This document shows, one piece after another, positions 34,782 to 44,801 of a DNA stretch of 64,000 nt; within the stretch, counting starts at the first letter, position 1; every line of letters starts with the position of its first letter. The notes below the pieces were generated by a model, which made no database searches, was not told where the DNA came from, and saw only the letters and a program-made list of their open reading frames with translations. Source of the DNA: Calothrix parasitica NIES-267. GTDB taxonomy: Bacteria > Cyanobacteriota > Cyanobacteriia > Cyanobacteriales > Nostocaceae. The DNA lies in assembly GCF_002368095.1 (NCBI RefSeq), contig NZ_AP018227.1, forward strand, positions 4,551,782-4,615,781, written 5' to 3'. The translations under genes were made by a program, and so were the position numbers.

Positions 34782-35420
34782 GGATTTTCTCCCTAATAAC
34801 AGTTTAAGACTTGAAATTTGAGATTTTATTTGTTGTTATTTACGATTTTGCTTCAAAATAAGACGATTTAAACTACCAAACTTTTTCACAGTCGGTAAAA
34901 TTTCTGCTGTGGTAATTTTCATCCCAACCACATTTTTAGTTTTCTAGATGCATCCCTAAAGTTAATCTAAAATTAATCGAAGGTCAGTTCGGGGAAGAAC
35001 ATCTTAACCCTAAACAGAGCCGCAAAATGCAAAATCGTTTGACTTGTTTATAAAAATCTAATTTTATATGTAAATGCTGTCTTTTTAATAACTTTCTTCG
35101 GAGAAAATTAAAAAAGTTCCCGAATGTCTTTAAATAGTTATTTACCCCTTCTCCTTTCCTTGTTACATATCATGAGGGGTGAAGATTGGGAGGGGGGAGA
35201 GGGGAGAATAATTTTTGATATTTTCGATGTACCCTGCCTTTAATAGTGTGGTGAAGTGCTACAAACAAACCAACATTTCTACCAATTTTCTGGATTAAGA
35301 GGGTAATATTAGCTACTTATGACTAATTTTTGACATTTCATCAAAATACCTTGATATTTTACGGTTCTTTGACAAAAAACCTTGCCAACTGGAATATTGA
35401 TTCTATTTAAGTCGATATTT
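34782..35420. other. Divergent intergenic region, about 640 bp
   Basis: This lies between the TPR gene and a small plus-strand gene. It includes a G-rich run (GGGAGGGGGGAGAGGGGAG) near 35190. I see no RNA gene, repeat family or clear promoter. Confidence 0.35.
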
Positions 35421-35606
35421 ATGAAATCTTCAGAATCCTGGTATATTATCAAAATTTCGACCCAAACATGTAAAATCGTCTCCAGCAAATCAGCATCTGA
35501 AGACGATAGAGAAATTATAGAAAAGTGGGGACCCTTTAATTCAAAAGAAGAAGCGATATCCCGTCGTATAGGTTTAATTAGGACGGGAAAATGTCAACCG
35601 GTTTAA
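35421..35606 (+). CDS. Small conserved-looking protein, unknown
   Basis: A 61-residue protein beginning MKSSESWYIIKISTQTCKIV. The polar, compact sequence with a GPFNSKEEAISRRIGLIRTG ending looks like the small DDE-type or RNA-associated proteins common in cyanobacteria, but I cannot name a family. A frame from 35382 adds 13 residues of unlikely composition, so I chose the ATG at 35421. It has a stop before the next gene and stands alone. Confidence 0.5.
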   Translation: MKSSESWYIIKISTQTCKIVSSKSASEDDREIIEKWGPFNSKEEAISRRIGLIRTGKCQPV

Positions 35607-35724
35607 AGAGTTAGGAGTTAAGAAAAGCTTAGTTCAAGAGAAGATGTAATTTCCTTCTGGCACAATAAATTATAAAAATGCCTCTCTACAAGCTTATTCC
35701 TAACTCATTACTCCTAATCTCTAG

Positions 35725-37011
35725 CTACTTCCTCTCGGCCCTAATATTGCTAGTCCCAGCAATTTCTTTTTTCAATTGCTCAATAGCTTTAGCAAATTGA
35801 GGGTCTTGTAAAGTCGCTAGTTTATCGCGTTGTTTGAGCCACAAATTTTGTCGCTGTTCGTCGCTCAACTCCACCTTAATATCTGGTTTAATCCCGGCTT
35901 TATTAATATCTCTACCGCCGGGGGTAAGATACTTAGCAATCGTGACTGCTACTCCAGACCCGTCCTCAAGGGGACGTACCGACTGCACTAAACCTTTACC
36001 AAAAGTCTTACTACCAACTAAAACAGCACGTTTATTATCCTGCAACGCACCGGAAAGTATTTCACTCGCACTAGCACTTCCCTTGTCTACCAAAACTACT
36101 AGCGGCTTTTCCGTTAAAGAGCGTCCGTTGGCTGCTTCTTTTTCTACAAGTCCCTTGCGGTCAATGGTGGAGACAATCGTACCGTCCTTGAGCCACATTC
36201 GGGCAATTTCGATACTAGAGAACAATAAACCACCAGGATTATTACGTAAATCTAAAATATACCCATCAACGTTTTTCTTCTCCAAGTCTCTAATAGCTTC
36301 GCGCATTTCCTTTGAAGCATTAGCGCTAAATTGCTTGAGACGAATATAACCAGTTCTACCAGCAGGAGTTTGTTTTAAAGAATAATCAACGGGATGGATT
36401 TCGATTTTTGCTCGGGTAATTAAATAATCTTTTTCTTTCCCATTCCGAGAAATAGTTAACTTAACTTTACTTCCGGGTTCCCCGCGAATTAAAGTTACTG
36501 CTTGGCTAGTGTCCATCCCTTTGGTGCTTTTACCATCAATTTTGGTAATCACATCTTTGGCCAAGATTCCGGCTTTAAAGGCTGGAGTGTCTTCTAATGG
36601 TGCAATGACGGTCAACTTTTTAGTATCTTCATCAAGACCAATAGTGATACCAACACCAGTTAGCTCCCCAGAGGTGTCTACCTGCATGTTCTTGAACTCT
36701 TTCGGGTCCATAAAGCGGGTATAGGGGTCATCCAGCTTTTTGAGCATTTCCCGGATGGATTTGTAGGCTTGTTCCTTGTCAGTGTAGGACTTCTTCAAGT
36801 ACTCTTGACGAACAGCCTGCCAATCTACCTGGTTAAACGTACCATCTACGTATTGGCGGTAAATAATTTGCCAAACTTCATCTACTATCTCTTTAGGACT
36901 TTCTCTAAATAAGGCTTGTCCTTGTGGAAGGTTTACAAGACCTGCAACGGCTATCGTTGATAGCGTCACGGCTGTAGCACCTAAAACAAGTCCACTTCTT
37001 CTAATCACCAT
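35725..37011 (-). CDS. Carboxyl-terminal processing protease (peptidase family S41, Ctp/Prc)
   Basis: The 428-residue protease has an N-terminal export signal (RRSGLVLGATAVTLSTIAVA) and a PDZ domain around GVGITIGLDEDTKKLTVIAP. The S41 core has the catalytic Ser in VLVDKGSASASEILSGAL (about residue 312) and the Lys in GSKTFGKGLVQ (about 337). Cyanobacterial paralogues are CtpA (D1 maturation), CtpB and CtpC; which one this is cannot be settled here, though the length and ispG linkage fit CtpB. It acts in the lumen or periplasm on C-termini of exported proteins. It lies 178 bp downstream of ispG on the same strand. Confidence 0.93.
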   Translation of the reverse strand: MVIRRSGLVLGATAVTLSTIAVAGLVNLPQGQALFRESPKEIVDEVWQIIYRQYVDGTFNQVDWQAVRQEYLKKSYTDKEQAYKSIREMLKKLDDPYTRFMDPKEFKNMQVDTSGELTGVGITIGLDEDTKKLTVIAPLEDTPAFKAGILAKDVITKIDGKSTKGMDTSQAVTLIRGEPGSKVKLTISRNGKEKDYLITRAKIEIHPVDYSLKQTPAGRTGYIRLKQFSANASKEMREAIRDLEKKNVDGYILDLRNNPGGLLFSSIEIARMWLKDGTIVSTIDRKGLVEKEAANGRSLTEKPLVVLVDKGSASASEILSGALQDNKRAVLVGSKTFGKGLVQSVRPLEDGSGVAVTIAKYLTPGGRDINKAGIKPDIKVELSDEQRQNLWLKQRDKLATLQDPQFAKAIEQLKKEIAGTSNIRAERK

Positions 37012-37189
37012 ATTACAGCTGTGCCAGACTGAATTTACACGCGTCTCTTTTGCTCAATCTAACACAGCCTACTACTGTAAAGACTGAGCATAATTTGTTA
37101 TTTCGATAAATTTTTCCATCAATCCGGCTAGCTTTGCGGTTTGACACAAAACTAGCAAGAATATTTGACCTGAAATTTTGCTGTATTTT

Positions 37190-38416
37190 TTAATCTGGTT
37201 CTACCCAACGTTCGTCAGCTTTTATTAAGTTTATCAATTCTTCTACTCCTCGGTCTTCAGGAACCTTTTTAATTTCCTCTCTACCCCTATAAAGCGAAAT
37301 AAATCCTGGAGTTTTACCGACATAGCCATAATCAGCGTCAGCCATTTCTCCCGGACCATTGACGATGCAGCCCATAACAGCAATATCCAATCCCGTGAGA
37401 TGGCTGGTTGCGTCACGTACCTTATGCAACACTTCTTCTAGGTTAAATAAAGTACGACCGCAGGAAGGACAAGCTACGTATTCTACCATTGTCTTCCGCA
37501 ATCCCAGGGCTTGCAAAATGCTATAGCAAACTGGAATTTCTTTTTCCGGTGATTCGGTCAAAGAAACGCGAATTGTATCCCCAATACCATCCGCTAACAA
37601 AGTAGCAATTCCCGCAGTAGACTTAATCCGTCCGTATTCCCCGTCTCCGGCTTCAGTAACACCTAGATGCAAAGGATAATCCATACCTTCATCATCCATA
37701 CGCTTGGCCATCAAGCGATAAGCAGCCAACATTACCGGGACGCGGGAAGCCTTCAGTGAAATTACAATATTATGAAAATCTAAAGATTCACAAATACGAA
37801 TAAATTCCAGCGCTGACTCCACCATACCTTCAGGAGTGTCACCGTAAGTAAACAGCATTCGTTCGGCTAGGGAACCGTGATTAACGCCGATTCGCATCGC
37901 TTTCCCTTGGTCGCGCAAAGAAATGACCAAAGGCTTGAGAGTTTCGGCAATTTTATCGCCAATATCGTCAAATTCAGCCTTAGTATATTCAGTACGATTA
38001 GAGTCTGGTTTTTCAAAAACGTACAACCCTGGATTAATCCGTACCTTTTCAATATGCTTGGCAACCTCCAAAGCAATTTTCATCCCGTTGTGATGTACGT
38101 CGGCAACAATAGGCACATCTTGGTAAGTTTGCTTTAACTTTTGTTTAATTTCCGATAAAGCCCTAGCATGAGCCATACTCGGTACGGTGACTCGGACTAT
38201 TTCGCAGCCGATTTCATGCAAACGACGAATAGCCGCAACCGAACCGTCAATATCGAGAGTATCCTCATTAATCATCGACTGCACCACCACGGGGTACCCT
38301 CCCCCGATAGTGACATCTCCGATGCTTACAGGACGAGTTTTGCGCCGCTTGATAGTGCTTTCAAAAGCAGGGGTCGTAGATGCGCTATTAGTTGTTGGAT
38401 TTGGCAGGGTTTGCAT
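37190..38416 (-). CDS. ispG: 4-hydroxy-3-methylbut-2-enyl-diphosphate synthase
   Basis: This is the [4Fe-4S] enzyme of the MEP isoprenoid pathway converting MEcPP to HMBPP. Its 408 residues carry the family landmarks: [59 protein letters not shown] and [12 protein letters not shown]. The cluster cysteines are in [13 protein letters not shown] and [10 protein letters not shown]. It is cytosolic and in cyanobacteria draws electrons from ferredoxin. It may be co-transcribed with the S41 protease downstream. ispD, another MEP gene, is also in this window at 47.6 kb. Confidence 0.97.
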   Translation of the reverse strand: MQTLPNPTTNSASTTPAFESTIKRRKTRPVSIGDVTIGGGYPVVVQSMINEDTLDIDGSVAAIRRLHEIGCEIVRVTVPSMAHARALSEIKQKLKQTYQDVPIVADVHHNGMKIALEVAKHIEKVRINPGLYVFEKPDSNRTEYTKAEFDDIGDKIAETLKPLVISLRDQGKAMRIGVNHGSLAERMLFTYGDTPEGMVESALEFIRICESLDFHNIVISLKASRVPVMLAAYRLMAKRMDDEGMDYPLHLGVTEAGDGEYGRIKSTAGIATLLADGIGDTIRVSLTESPEKEIPVCYSILQALGLRKTMVEYVACPSCGRTLFNLEEVLHKVRDATSHLTGLDIAVMGCIVNGPGEMADADYGYVGKTPGFISLYRGREEIKKVPEDRGVEELINLIKADERWVEPD

Positions 38417-38848
38417 AACCTGTTTCAGTAAAATTCTGTAGCGAAGATATCAAATTTTCAAACATTCTGTTTTTCAGATTGCCACAATAAAGGCAGCTTA
38501 GATGTTAATTTTCTTGGAAAAAAGCTAATAATTAGAATAAAACAAATTTATGATTGCATGCGAATAGGTAATTATCTAGATATAGGCAATACAATAACCC
38601 TTTTAGAAAAAATAATAATTACCCTCATTCTGGAATAGTAGGGCTACAAATGCAAAGCCCGACGACCTGGACTAATATACCCCGACGGTTTGTAGAGACG
38701 TAGCAGTGCTACGTCTCCCCACGGTTGCGAAAAAACGAACCAGCCAAATTGTAGGTTGGGTTGCGCTCCGCTTAACCCAGCAAGAAATATTGATTTATTA
38801 ATTCGTATTGATTAACTCTTCATCTAACCCAATTCAAAAAAACTAAAT
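38417..38848. other. Intergenic, 432 bp, with dispersed hairpins
   Basis: It contains GTAGAGACGTAGCAGTGCTA followed by CGTCTC (about 38692-38718), a self-complementary hairpin related to the one at 55981-56028. A GTAGGTTGGGTTGCGCTCCG tract follows at 38751. Both are typical small dispersed repeats. I see no gene. Confidence 0.5.
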
Positions 38849-39343
38849 ATGAAAAATAAAGCAATTCAAATTACACCAATAAAGCAACATCAAATTGATG
38901 AAGTAAAGCAATTAATAACTACAGTATGTTTGGAAATTTGGGATGGATTGTTAAACGAAGAAGATTTAAAACGCTACGATTCAATGTGCGATATTGAAGA
39001 AATAGAATCTCATTATTTCGACAACAACGGTACATTCTTGGTATTGCTGGATGAAAACCGAGTTGTAGGTAGTGGAGCTATCCGAAAATTTGATGATGAA
39101 ACCTGTGAATTAAAGCGAATGTGGTTTCTTAAAGAGTATCGAGGGAAAGGTTATGGTTTGCAAATGGTTCAAATGCTGTTTGATTTTGCAAAAAAAGTAG
39201 GATACAAAAAAATTCGGCTTGATTTAGCTAGAAAAGAACATCAATCGCGAGCGTTTGAATTTTACAAAAAACTTGGATTTTATCCGATTGAAAGATACAA
39301 CGATAGTCCTTGTGAGGTGTTTATGGAAATGTTTTTTGGCTAG
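38849..39343 (+). CDS. GNAT-family N-acetyltransferase
   Basis: The 164-residue protein has the GNAT fold. The acetyl-CoA pyrophosphate loop is LKEYRGKGYGLQMVQML, preceded by strand CELKRMWF and followed by YKKIRLDLARKEHQSRAFEF and YKKLGFYPIERYN. Members acetylate amines of small molecules or proteins. The acceptor cannot be read from the sequence. It has no operon partner. Confidence 0.88.
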   Translation: MKNKAIQITPIKQHQIDEVKQLITTVCLEIWDGLLNEEDLKRYDSMCDIEEIESHYFDNNGTFLVLLDENRVVGSGAIRKFDDETCELKRMWFLKEYRGKGYGLQMVQMLFDFAKKVGYKKIRLDLARKEHQSRAFEFYKKLGFYPIERYNDSPCEVFMEMFFG

Positions 39344-39397
39344 ATAAATTCAGGACTTACGCAATAACAAACTTGCTTTGCGTAAATCCCGTTTAAA

Positions 39398-39508
39398 ATA
39401 GAAAATTTAAATATTCAAGGATTAACAGCAGAAGGAAGAAAAACTGTAAAATTGCTTCAGTTAAATACCGATGAAAGAATTGTAGAAAGACAAAGATTTT
39501 GGGAATAA
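39398..39508 (+). pseudogene. Short coding-like remnant without a start
   Basis: A 36-codon open stretch ends in TAA and reads with good codon texture (begins IENLNIQGLTAEGRKTVKLL). It has no start codon and no ribosome site, and follows a dispersed repeat. It is likely the tail of a deleted gene; the family is not recognised. Confidence 0.3.
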
Positions 39509-39586
39509 AAATCAAATTTTGAATTGTTGGGCTTCATTCCGTTCTACCCAACCTACAAAATAAATATTCAACCACAAAATATAGTT

Positions 39587-39856
39587 ATGAAACACAAAAT
39601 TTATCTTGAAAAATACGATGGTTCCCTAGAAGAGTTAGCAGAAGATATCGGAAATCTCAGATATGATGCTTTGGCTGAATTCTTAAAATTGTTGTCAGAT
39701 AAGATTAATAAAGATAGTGAAAGCGATTTATCTAGAAATAGAGTTAAATTAGCAGCTTGTTTAAAAGAATGTTCCTTGGAATTGAATCAAGCATCGATTG
39801 CAATAGATAAAGCTTGGGAAATATGTGAGCCTTATTGTCAGGAAGAGTCTTCGTAG
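39587..39856 (+). CDS. Small hypothetical protein
   Basis: The 89-residue helical, acidic protein begins MKHKIYLEKYDGSLEELAED. Its central KLLSDKINKDSESDLSRNRV and end AWEICEPYCQEESS suggest a small helical bundle. No family is recognised. A frame from 39524 includes 21 residues encoded by a dispersed GTTGGGCTTC-type repeat, so the ATG at 39587 is preferred. It follows the GNAT gene by 243 bp. Confidence 0.5.
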   Translation: MKHKIYLEKYDGSLEELAEDIGNLRYDALAEFLKLLSDKINKDSESDLSRNRVKLAACLKECSLELNQASIAIDKAWEICEPYCQEESS

Positions 39857-40031
39857 GATGAGTGGAGGTTACGATAAATTCTCGATTTTAACAAAACAAA
39901 TTAATATTACCGTCACGCACCAAGCTATTAACAAAAAATCAAAAGTATTCGTAGGGTGTTTTATCTACCACAATTAACAAGTATAGTGAAATCAATTCCC
40001 TTTTGCTAATCAAAAAAAATACACAAATTAG

Positions 40032-41534
40032 CTACCAAAAGTATTCAGTCCGAATACTTCCATCAGGCATAGTTATATGTCCTAAACTAACTTCAGCGAA
40101 GGAATATTCATTTAAGCAAGCATTAGTGAGATTTAAGAATTCCAATTCAGATTGAAGTATTTGAATTTCAGTTAAATTAGCACTTGTTAAATCGCAGTTA
40201 GACATCATCGTATGAAATAAACTAGCTTGACTTAGATTAGCTTCTTTGAAATTAACGTTAGTGATTTTACATCCTTCTAAATCTACACCTTGTAAGTTAC
40301 TACGGTTGAAATTAGTATTTTCTAACTTTGCATTTGTAAGGTCAGCATTTGTTAAATCAGCATTGCTCAAATCTGCTCCTCGAAAATCAACATTATTTAA
40401 TCTCGCATTTCTAAGATTTGCACCTTTTAAATTAACATTTCTCAAATCAATATACTGTAAGTCAGCCTCTTCTAGGTTTGCCCCAGAACTTATGCTATAT
40501 AGTTTAGAAAGGTTAGTGGCATTAGGGAAAATTGTTTCTGAATCATAGATAGCTTTACTTAAATCGGCATTACTAAGGTCTGCTTCACTTAAATTAGCAC
40601 CTCGTAAATCCGTGCGTTTAAATAAACCACCGAGAATAGTTTTGGTAAGATTGGCAAATCTAAGATTTGTTCTACTTAGTTGAGTGTACCTCAAGTTTTT
40701 ACCACTTAAGTTAATACCTTCTAAATTAGATAATTCTAGATTTGCACCATTCAGATTTATATCGCTTACATCAACATTTCTCAAGTCGGTTCGTAATCCT
40801 GCTCCCCACAAAATAGCACCGCTTAAATTTGTTTTTTCAAGTTTTACATCTAAATCGGCGTAACTTAAATCAGCATTCGTAAAGTTTGTATCATGCAATT
40901 CAGCAGCATATAAATTAGCATGACGTAAGCTAGCACCTGTTAAATTAGTATTTGTTAGGTCAGCATGAGCTAAACGAGCATTATTTAAATTTGCTTGGGA
41001 AAGGTCAACACCTCGCATTTTGCTAGAAGCATAACTTGAATTCATATAACTGAGATTTACACCTGGAGCAATTAAATATAAACCTTCAAGATTTGTGTTA
41101 TAAGGAAAAACAGTTTGAGGACTATAAGTTGCTTTATTTAAATTTGCATCAATTAAGCTAGAGCTACCTAAATTTGCATCGATAAAATTTGAAAAACTAA
41201 AATCAGCATTGTTCATATTTGAATTTATGAAATTTGCTTGAATAAAATTACTGCTACTGAAATCAGCACAACTTAAGTTGGAATTTTCAAAATTAGCAAA
41301 TTCAAAGCTATTGCAACATAAATCAGCACCACTTAAATTACAATTTATGAAATCCACATTATTCAACTCACTACCAGTAATTTTGGCTTCTCCTAAGTTA
41401 GCTTTGTTAAATACAGCGTTACTAAAATTAGCGTTATGAATAGTAACACCCATCAAATCAATCTCACTCAAATAAACACCAGAAAAATCTCTTTCCCCAG
41501 CTTTGTAACGCTCAATTAATTCTTTAGCATTCAT
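40032..41534 (-). CDS. Pentapeptide-repeat protein
   Basis: The 500-residue protein is built from A(D/N)LxX pentapeptides (ANLSEADLSNADLSKA, ANLTNADLTNAKL-like), which fold as a right-handed quadrilateral beta-helix. The helix is interrupted at two similar places (YSPQTVFPYNTNLEGLY, and YDSETIFPNATNLSKLY about 190 residues later). It therefore looks like an internal duplication of a module. There is no signal peptide, so it is cytosolic. Functions in this family range from DNA-gyrase protection to unknown; cyanobacteria have many. It has no obvious operon. Confidence 0.88.
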   Translation of the reverse strand: MNAKELIERYKAGERDFSGVYLSEIDLMGVTIHNANFSNAVFNKANLGEAKITGSELNNVDFINCNLSGADLCCNSFEFANFENSNLSCADFSSSNFIQANFINSNMNNADFSFSNFIDANLGSSSLIDANLNKATYSPQTVFPYNTNLEGLYLIAPGVNLSYMNSSYASSKMRGVDLSQANLNNARLAHADLTNTNLTGASLRHANLYAAELHDTNFTNADLSYADLDVKLEKTNLSGAILWGAGLRTDLRNVDVSDINLNGANLELSNLEGINLSGKNLRYTQLSRTNLRFANLTKTILGGLFKRTDLRGANLSEADLSNADLSKAIYDSETIFPNATNLSKLYSISSGANLEEADLQYIDLRNVNLKGANLRNARLNNVDFRGADLSNADLTNADLTNAKLENTNFNRSNLQGVDLEGCKITNVNFKEANLSQASLFHTMMSNCDLTSANLTEIQILQSELEFLNLTNACLNEYSFAEVSLGHITMPDGSIRTEYFW

Positions 41535-41700
41535 TTGATTAACCTGATAAAACTTAAATATAATCAGCTTTGATTGAAAAACTTTCTATTAATAGTTTAA
41601 TATCTCTGACAGATTTTTGTAATTCAAAATAAATGGTGCGTTACGCTCCGCGATAACACACCCTAAAATGCTATTAATTCTTTGAATGACTTTACTATTA

Positions 41701-42216
41701 TTACTTTAATCTAGACCTTAAAGTTCTTATTTTTAATCTTTGTTCAGCAACTTCTGTTTGTGTACGAATTTTTGATTTCTGCTGTTCTGCAATATATTCA
41801 GGGTTGCTTTGTCGCTCAATATATCTATCAAGTGCTTGGGGGTTTACCTTGAATATTCTTAGTAAGTTTTTTTGATGTTTAGGAATTGATGGATTTGCTA
41901 AAATTTGTCTATATTTTAGCTCATCGCTTAGTAAATCCATAAACTGATTTCTAATTTGAATTTTTTGATTTTCTAATAACGCTCTACCTTGTGTGCTATT
42001 AAGTATTGTTTGAACACCTGTTAATTGTTTATCTATTTGAGATTCTGCTTCTCTTGCTTCTCTGCGAATTTGTTCTAAATTTTGACCTAGATTCTGAGCA
42101 TTAGCCTGCTGTATATTAAACAAGGCTAGGGAAGAGGAACAAATTGATAAAAATAAAGTTGTTCCTATAATCTTTTTAGCGTGAGAAATGCTGGATTTCA
42201 TAAAAGTATTTTTCAT
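41701..42216 (-). CDS. Secreted helical protein, unknown
   Basis: The 171-residue protein has a signal peptide (IIGTTLFLSICSSSLALFNI ... ANA) and a mature part that is charged and helical (EQIRREAREAESQIDKQLTG; EVAEQRLKIRTLRSRL). A coiled coil is likely. I recognise no family. Its start is MKNTFMKSS or the internal Met6. It lies downstream of nothing on the same strand, divergent from the isochorismatase-like gene. Confidence 0.6.
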   Translation of the reverse strand: MKNTFMKSSISHAKKIIGTTLFLSICSSSLALFNIQQANAQNLGQNLEQIRREAREAESQIDKQLTGVQTILNSTQGRALLENQKIQIRNQFMDLLSDELKYRQILANPSIPKHQKNLLRIFKVNPQALDRYIERQSNPEYIAEQQKSKIRTQTEVAEQRLKIRTLRSRLK

Positions 42217-42475
42217 TTTTATTTAATGGAAGATAAAAATTATTAAATTTGTTTTTCTATCGCAATTATAAGAATATAATTCTATGAATGCCTATGTATA
42301 TCTATCTATAATAGATTAAAGATTTATCTACAAAAAAGAAGCCTAATATCAAGTATCTATAAGCCGCGATAAATTACTTACTTAAGTAATCAATGACTAA
42401 TTAAAAGCTTTACATTCGCCATCTGGGGTTAATACCCATACCATTGATATATTGTTAAAAATAATAAATATAAAA

Positions 42476-43480
42476 ATGAATACCCAACTCCCCATTCCGA
42501 CCCATTTCAACCCCGCAAAAGTCAGCGAAATTTGGCGGGTACCCTATCAAGAACGTTCCATTGAAGCTGAAGTATGGACAAAGCAACACAACATTAAACC
42601 GGCTTCTGAAGATAAAAGCCGGGTTTGTTTATTGTTAATCGATGTGCAAAACACTTTTTGTATTCCCGATTTTGAATTATTTGTGGGTGGAAAGTCGGGA
42701 AAAGGTGCAATTGAAGATAACGTGCGTTTGTGTGAGTTTATTTATCGTAACTTGGGTGAAATTACTACTATTATTCCCACGATGGATACTCATACAGCAA
42801 TGCAAATTTTCCATCCGGTATTTTGGGTAAATTCCGCAGGAGAACATCCGATTCCTTCTGCTACTAATATTGTTCCAAGTGATATTGATAAAGGTAATTG
42901 GAAAGTTAATCCAGCAGTTAGCTATAGTTTGGGATACGATTACGAATTTTTAGAAAAATACGCTTACCACTACGTCAAGAAACTCACCGATAACGGTAAA
43001 TATCCCCTGACGGTTTGGTCTTATCATTCAATGTTGGGTGGAATTGGTCATGCTTTAGCTTCTTCTGTGGAGGAAGCAATATTTTTTCATTCCATCGCTC
43101 GTAATTCTCAAGCACAATTTGAAATCAAGGGAAATAATCCTTTAACTGAAAATTATTCGGTATTAAGTCCAGAAATATTAAAAAGTTTTGATGACAGTCA
43201 AATTGCAGAAAAAAATCAGCGTTTAATCAAACAGCTTTTAGACTTTGATAAAATCATCATTGCCGGACAAGCAAAAAGTCATTGTGTAGCTTGGACAATC
43301 GAAGACCTATTAACAGATATCAAGAAAATAGATATTAACCTTGCCAAAAAAGTATATCTCCTCGAAGATTGCACCTCTCCCGTGGTAGTACCCGGAGTTG
43401 TAGATTATTCAGAACAAGCAGATGCAGCATTTAAGAGATTTGCAGAAGCAGGAATGAAATTAATTAAGGTCAAAGGTTAG
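42476..43480 (+). CDS. Isochorismatase-like cysteine hydrolase
   Basis: The protein of about 334 residues has the cysteine hydrolase layout: Asp in CLLLIDVQNTFCIPD, an H-containing metal/active site segment (TIIPTMDTHTAMQIFHP), and the nucleophile Cys in IIIAGQAKSHCVAWTIEDLL. Nicotinamidases and related amidases share this fold. The long insert between these blocks makes it larger than typical nicotinamidase. The substrate is unknown. An upstream ATG at 42452 is possible, but MNTQLPIPTHF is the likelier start. Confidence 0.82.
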   Translation: MNTQLPIPTHFNPAKVSEIWRVPYQERSIEAEVWTKQHNIKPASEDKSRVCLLLIDVQNTFCIPDFELFVGGKSGKGAIEDNVRLCEFIYRNLGEITTIIPTMDTHTAMQIFHPVFWVNSAGEHPIPSATNIVPSDIDKGNWKVNPAVSYSLGYDYEFLEKYAYHYVKKLTDNGKYPLTVWSYHSMLGGIGHALASSVEEAIFFHSIARNSQAQFEIKGNNPLTENYSVLSPEILKSFDDSQIAEKNQRLIKQLLDFDKIIIAGQAKSHCVAWTIEDLLTDIKKIDINLAKKVYLLEDCTSPVVVPGVVDYSEQADAAFKRFAEAGMKLIKVKG

Positions 43481-43519
43481 AGGTTAAAGGTCAAAGGTTA
43501 GGAGTTAGGAGTTATGAGT
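43468..43519. repeat. Heptamer-like tract (AAAGGTT / TAGGAGT)
   Basis: Repeats of GGTCAAAGGTTAGAGG and TTAGGAGTTAGGAGT start at the end of the isochorismatase-like gene. This is another heptad tract; similar ones lie at 61137-61165 and 47461-47496. Confidence 0.6.
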
Positions 43520-43625
43520 TAAAAATTATTGAATATTGAATCTAATATCAGTCCATATGCGTGGACTTTGTTTGTGTAGTCCCAGACTTCCAATCTGAGA
43601 GTTACTTTATCCCCTTGTCTTCTTG

Positions 43626-44534
43626 TCACCTTGTCTCCCCACTTCCCCCTCTTCCCAAATATTCCTTCGGGTCTTTCGCTACCCAACCCAAGGAAGAACT
43701 GGAACGAATTTCAAAGTGAAGATGGGGTTTTTTCAAGGTTGGTTGTCCGGTAGTTCCAACACTTCCAACTAAATCACCTTTGTTTACTTTTTCTCCAGCG
43801 CTAACTTTGATATCCTCAAGGTGGGCATAGCGGCTTTGTATTCCGTCGTTGTGATTGATGATTACTAAATTTCCATAGGAACCTTGTTCTTGAGCTAGTA
43901 CTACTACTCCTTCAGCAATTGCTTGTACAGATGTTCCTGGTTGTGCTGATAAATCAATTCCGCTGTGGAAGAATACGTCCCCGTTATCTGGATTTATTTG
44001 CCATCCATAAGGAAATGCTACAGCAGTATTTTCTGGTAGGGGATAACCGTCTAATTTCGTGGAATTAATAGTATCGAGAGCATTGGCTTCTGCTGCTGTT
44101 TGAGTCGAATTTTGCGATTTTTTAATTTTCGGAACAAAAACGACTCTAGGATTTTCTTGGCAACCATTGACTTCAAAAAGCGCATCTGCACGAATTTTAT
44201 GTTTCGCTGCTATTTGTCTAAAGGTTTGTCCCTTGGGTACATTAACTACTATTCCATCGTAGGGAGGGATAATTAAATTTCTACCTACAGTAACTTTACC
44301 GTTACGTATTGTAGGATTCATGCGGATAATGGTTTCAGGAGTAATACCGTAGTTTTGCCCTATGGTTTTTAAAGTTTCTTCTGGTGCCACTTGGTGACGT
44401 ACAAAACGCTCCAAAGCTGGTGTCGGACAGTTTACTTCTTCGGGTTTTGCCCAAACAGATTCGGGATATACGGATATTAAGCCAAGTATACCTGTTAAAC
44501 CACAAAACAAGACTGAACAATAACGAAAGCTCAT
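43626..44534 (-). CDS. LysM and M23 peptidase (cell-wall hydrolase)
   Basis: The 302-residue exported protein has a signal peptide (CGLTGILGLISVYPESVWA), two LysM-like modules (VAPEETLKTIGQNYGITPET and VPKGQTFRQIAAKHKIRADA) and a C-terminal M23 domain. Zn ligands are visible in HSGIDLSAQPG (HxxxD) and HLHFEIR. Members cleave peptidoglycan cross-bridges or act as non-catalytic activators (NlpD/EnvC type); the intact ligands favour an active enzyme. It lies divergently from an HtrA protease, with a long perfect inverted repeat between them. Confidence 0.9.
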   Translation of the reverse strand: MSFRYCSVLFCGLTGILGLISVYPESVWAKPEEVNCPTPALERFVRHQVAPEETLKTIGQNYGITPETIIRMNPTIRNGKVTVGRNLIIPPYDGIVVNVPKGQTFRQIAAKHKIRADALFEVNGCQENPRVVFVPKIKKSQNSTQTAAEANALDTINSTKLDGYPLPENTAVAFPYGWQINPDNGDVFFHSGIDLSAQPGTSVQAIAEGVVVLAQEQGSYGNLVIINHNDGIQSRYAHLEDIKVSAGEKVNKGDLVGSVGTTGQPTLKKPHLHFEIRSSSSLGWVAKDPKEYLGRGGSGETR

Positions 44535-44615
44535 GTATATAAAAAAATGATAAGTTGATATATAGATTATTTTAAATATTAAGCACCGTGTATTCGCCTA
44601 TCGATTTTGGATTTC

Positions 44616-44658
44616 GGGGAAAGTTGGGGGACGGAAACCAACACCCCCAACTTTCCCC
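44616..44658. repeat. Perfect 15-bp inverted repeat between divergent genes
   Basis: GGGGAAAGTTGGGGG and CCCCCAACTTTCCCC are separated by 13 nt. It lies between the M23 and HtrA genes. It can be a strong hairpin or a protein-binding palindrome; no second copy was seen in the window. Confidence 0.75.
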
Positions 44659-44801
44659 AAAATCCCTTGGCTCTTATAAATTTTATTATCCGAAGGTATT
44701 TTTTTTAATACCTTTGTTGTGAAACTTATCTCTCAACTAGTCTCTTTGTTGACTAAAATTATAAAGCTCGCATCTGCATTGCTGTCCTTAAGCGTATAGT
44801 T

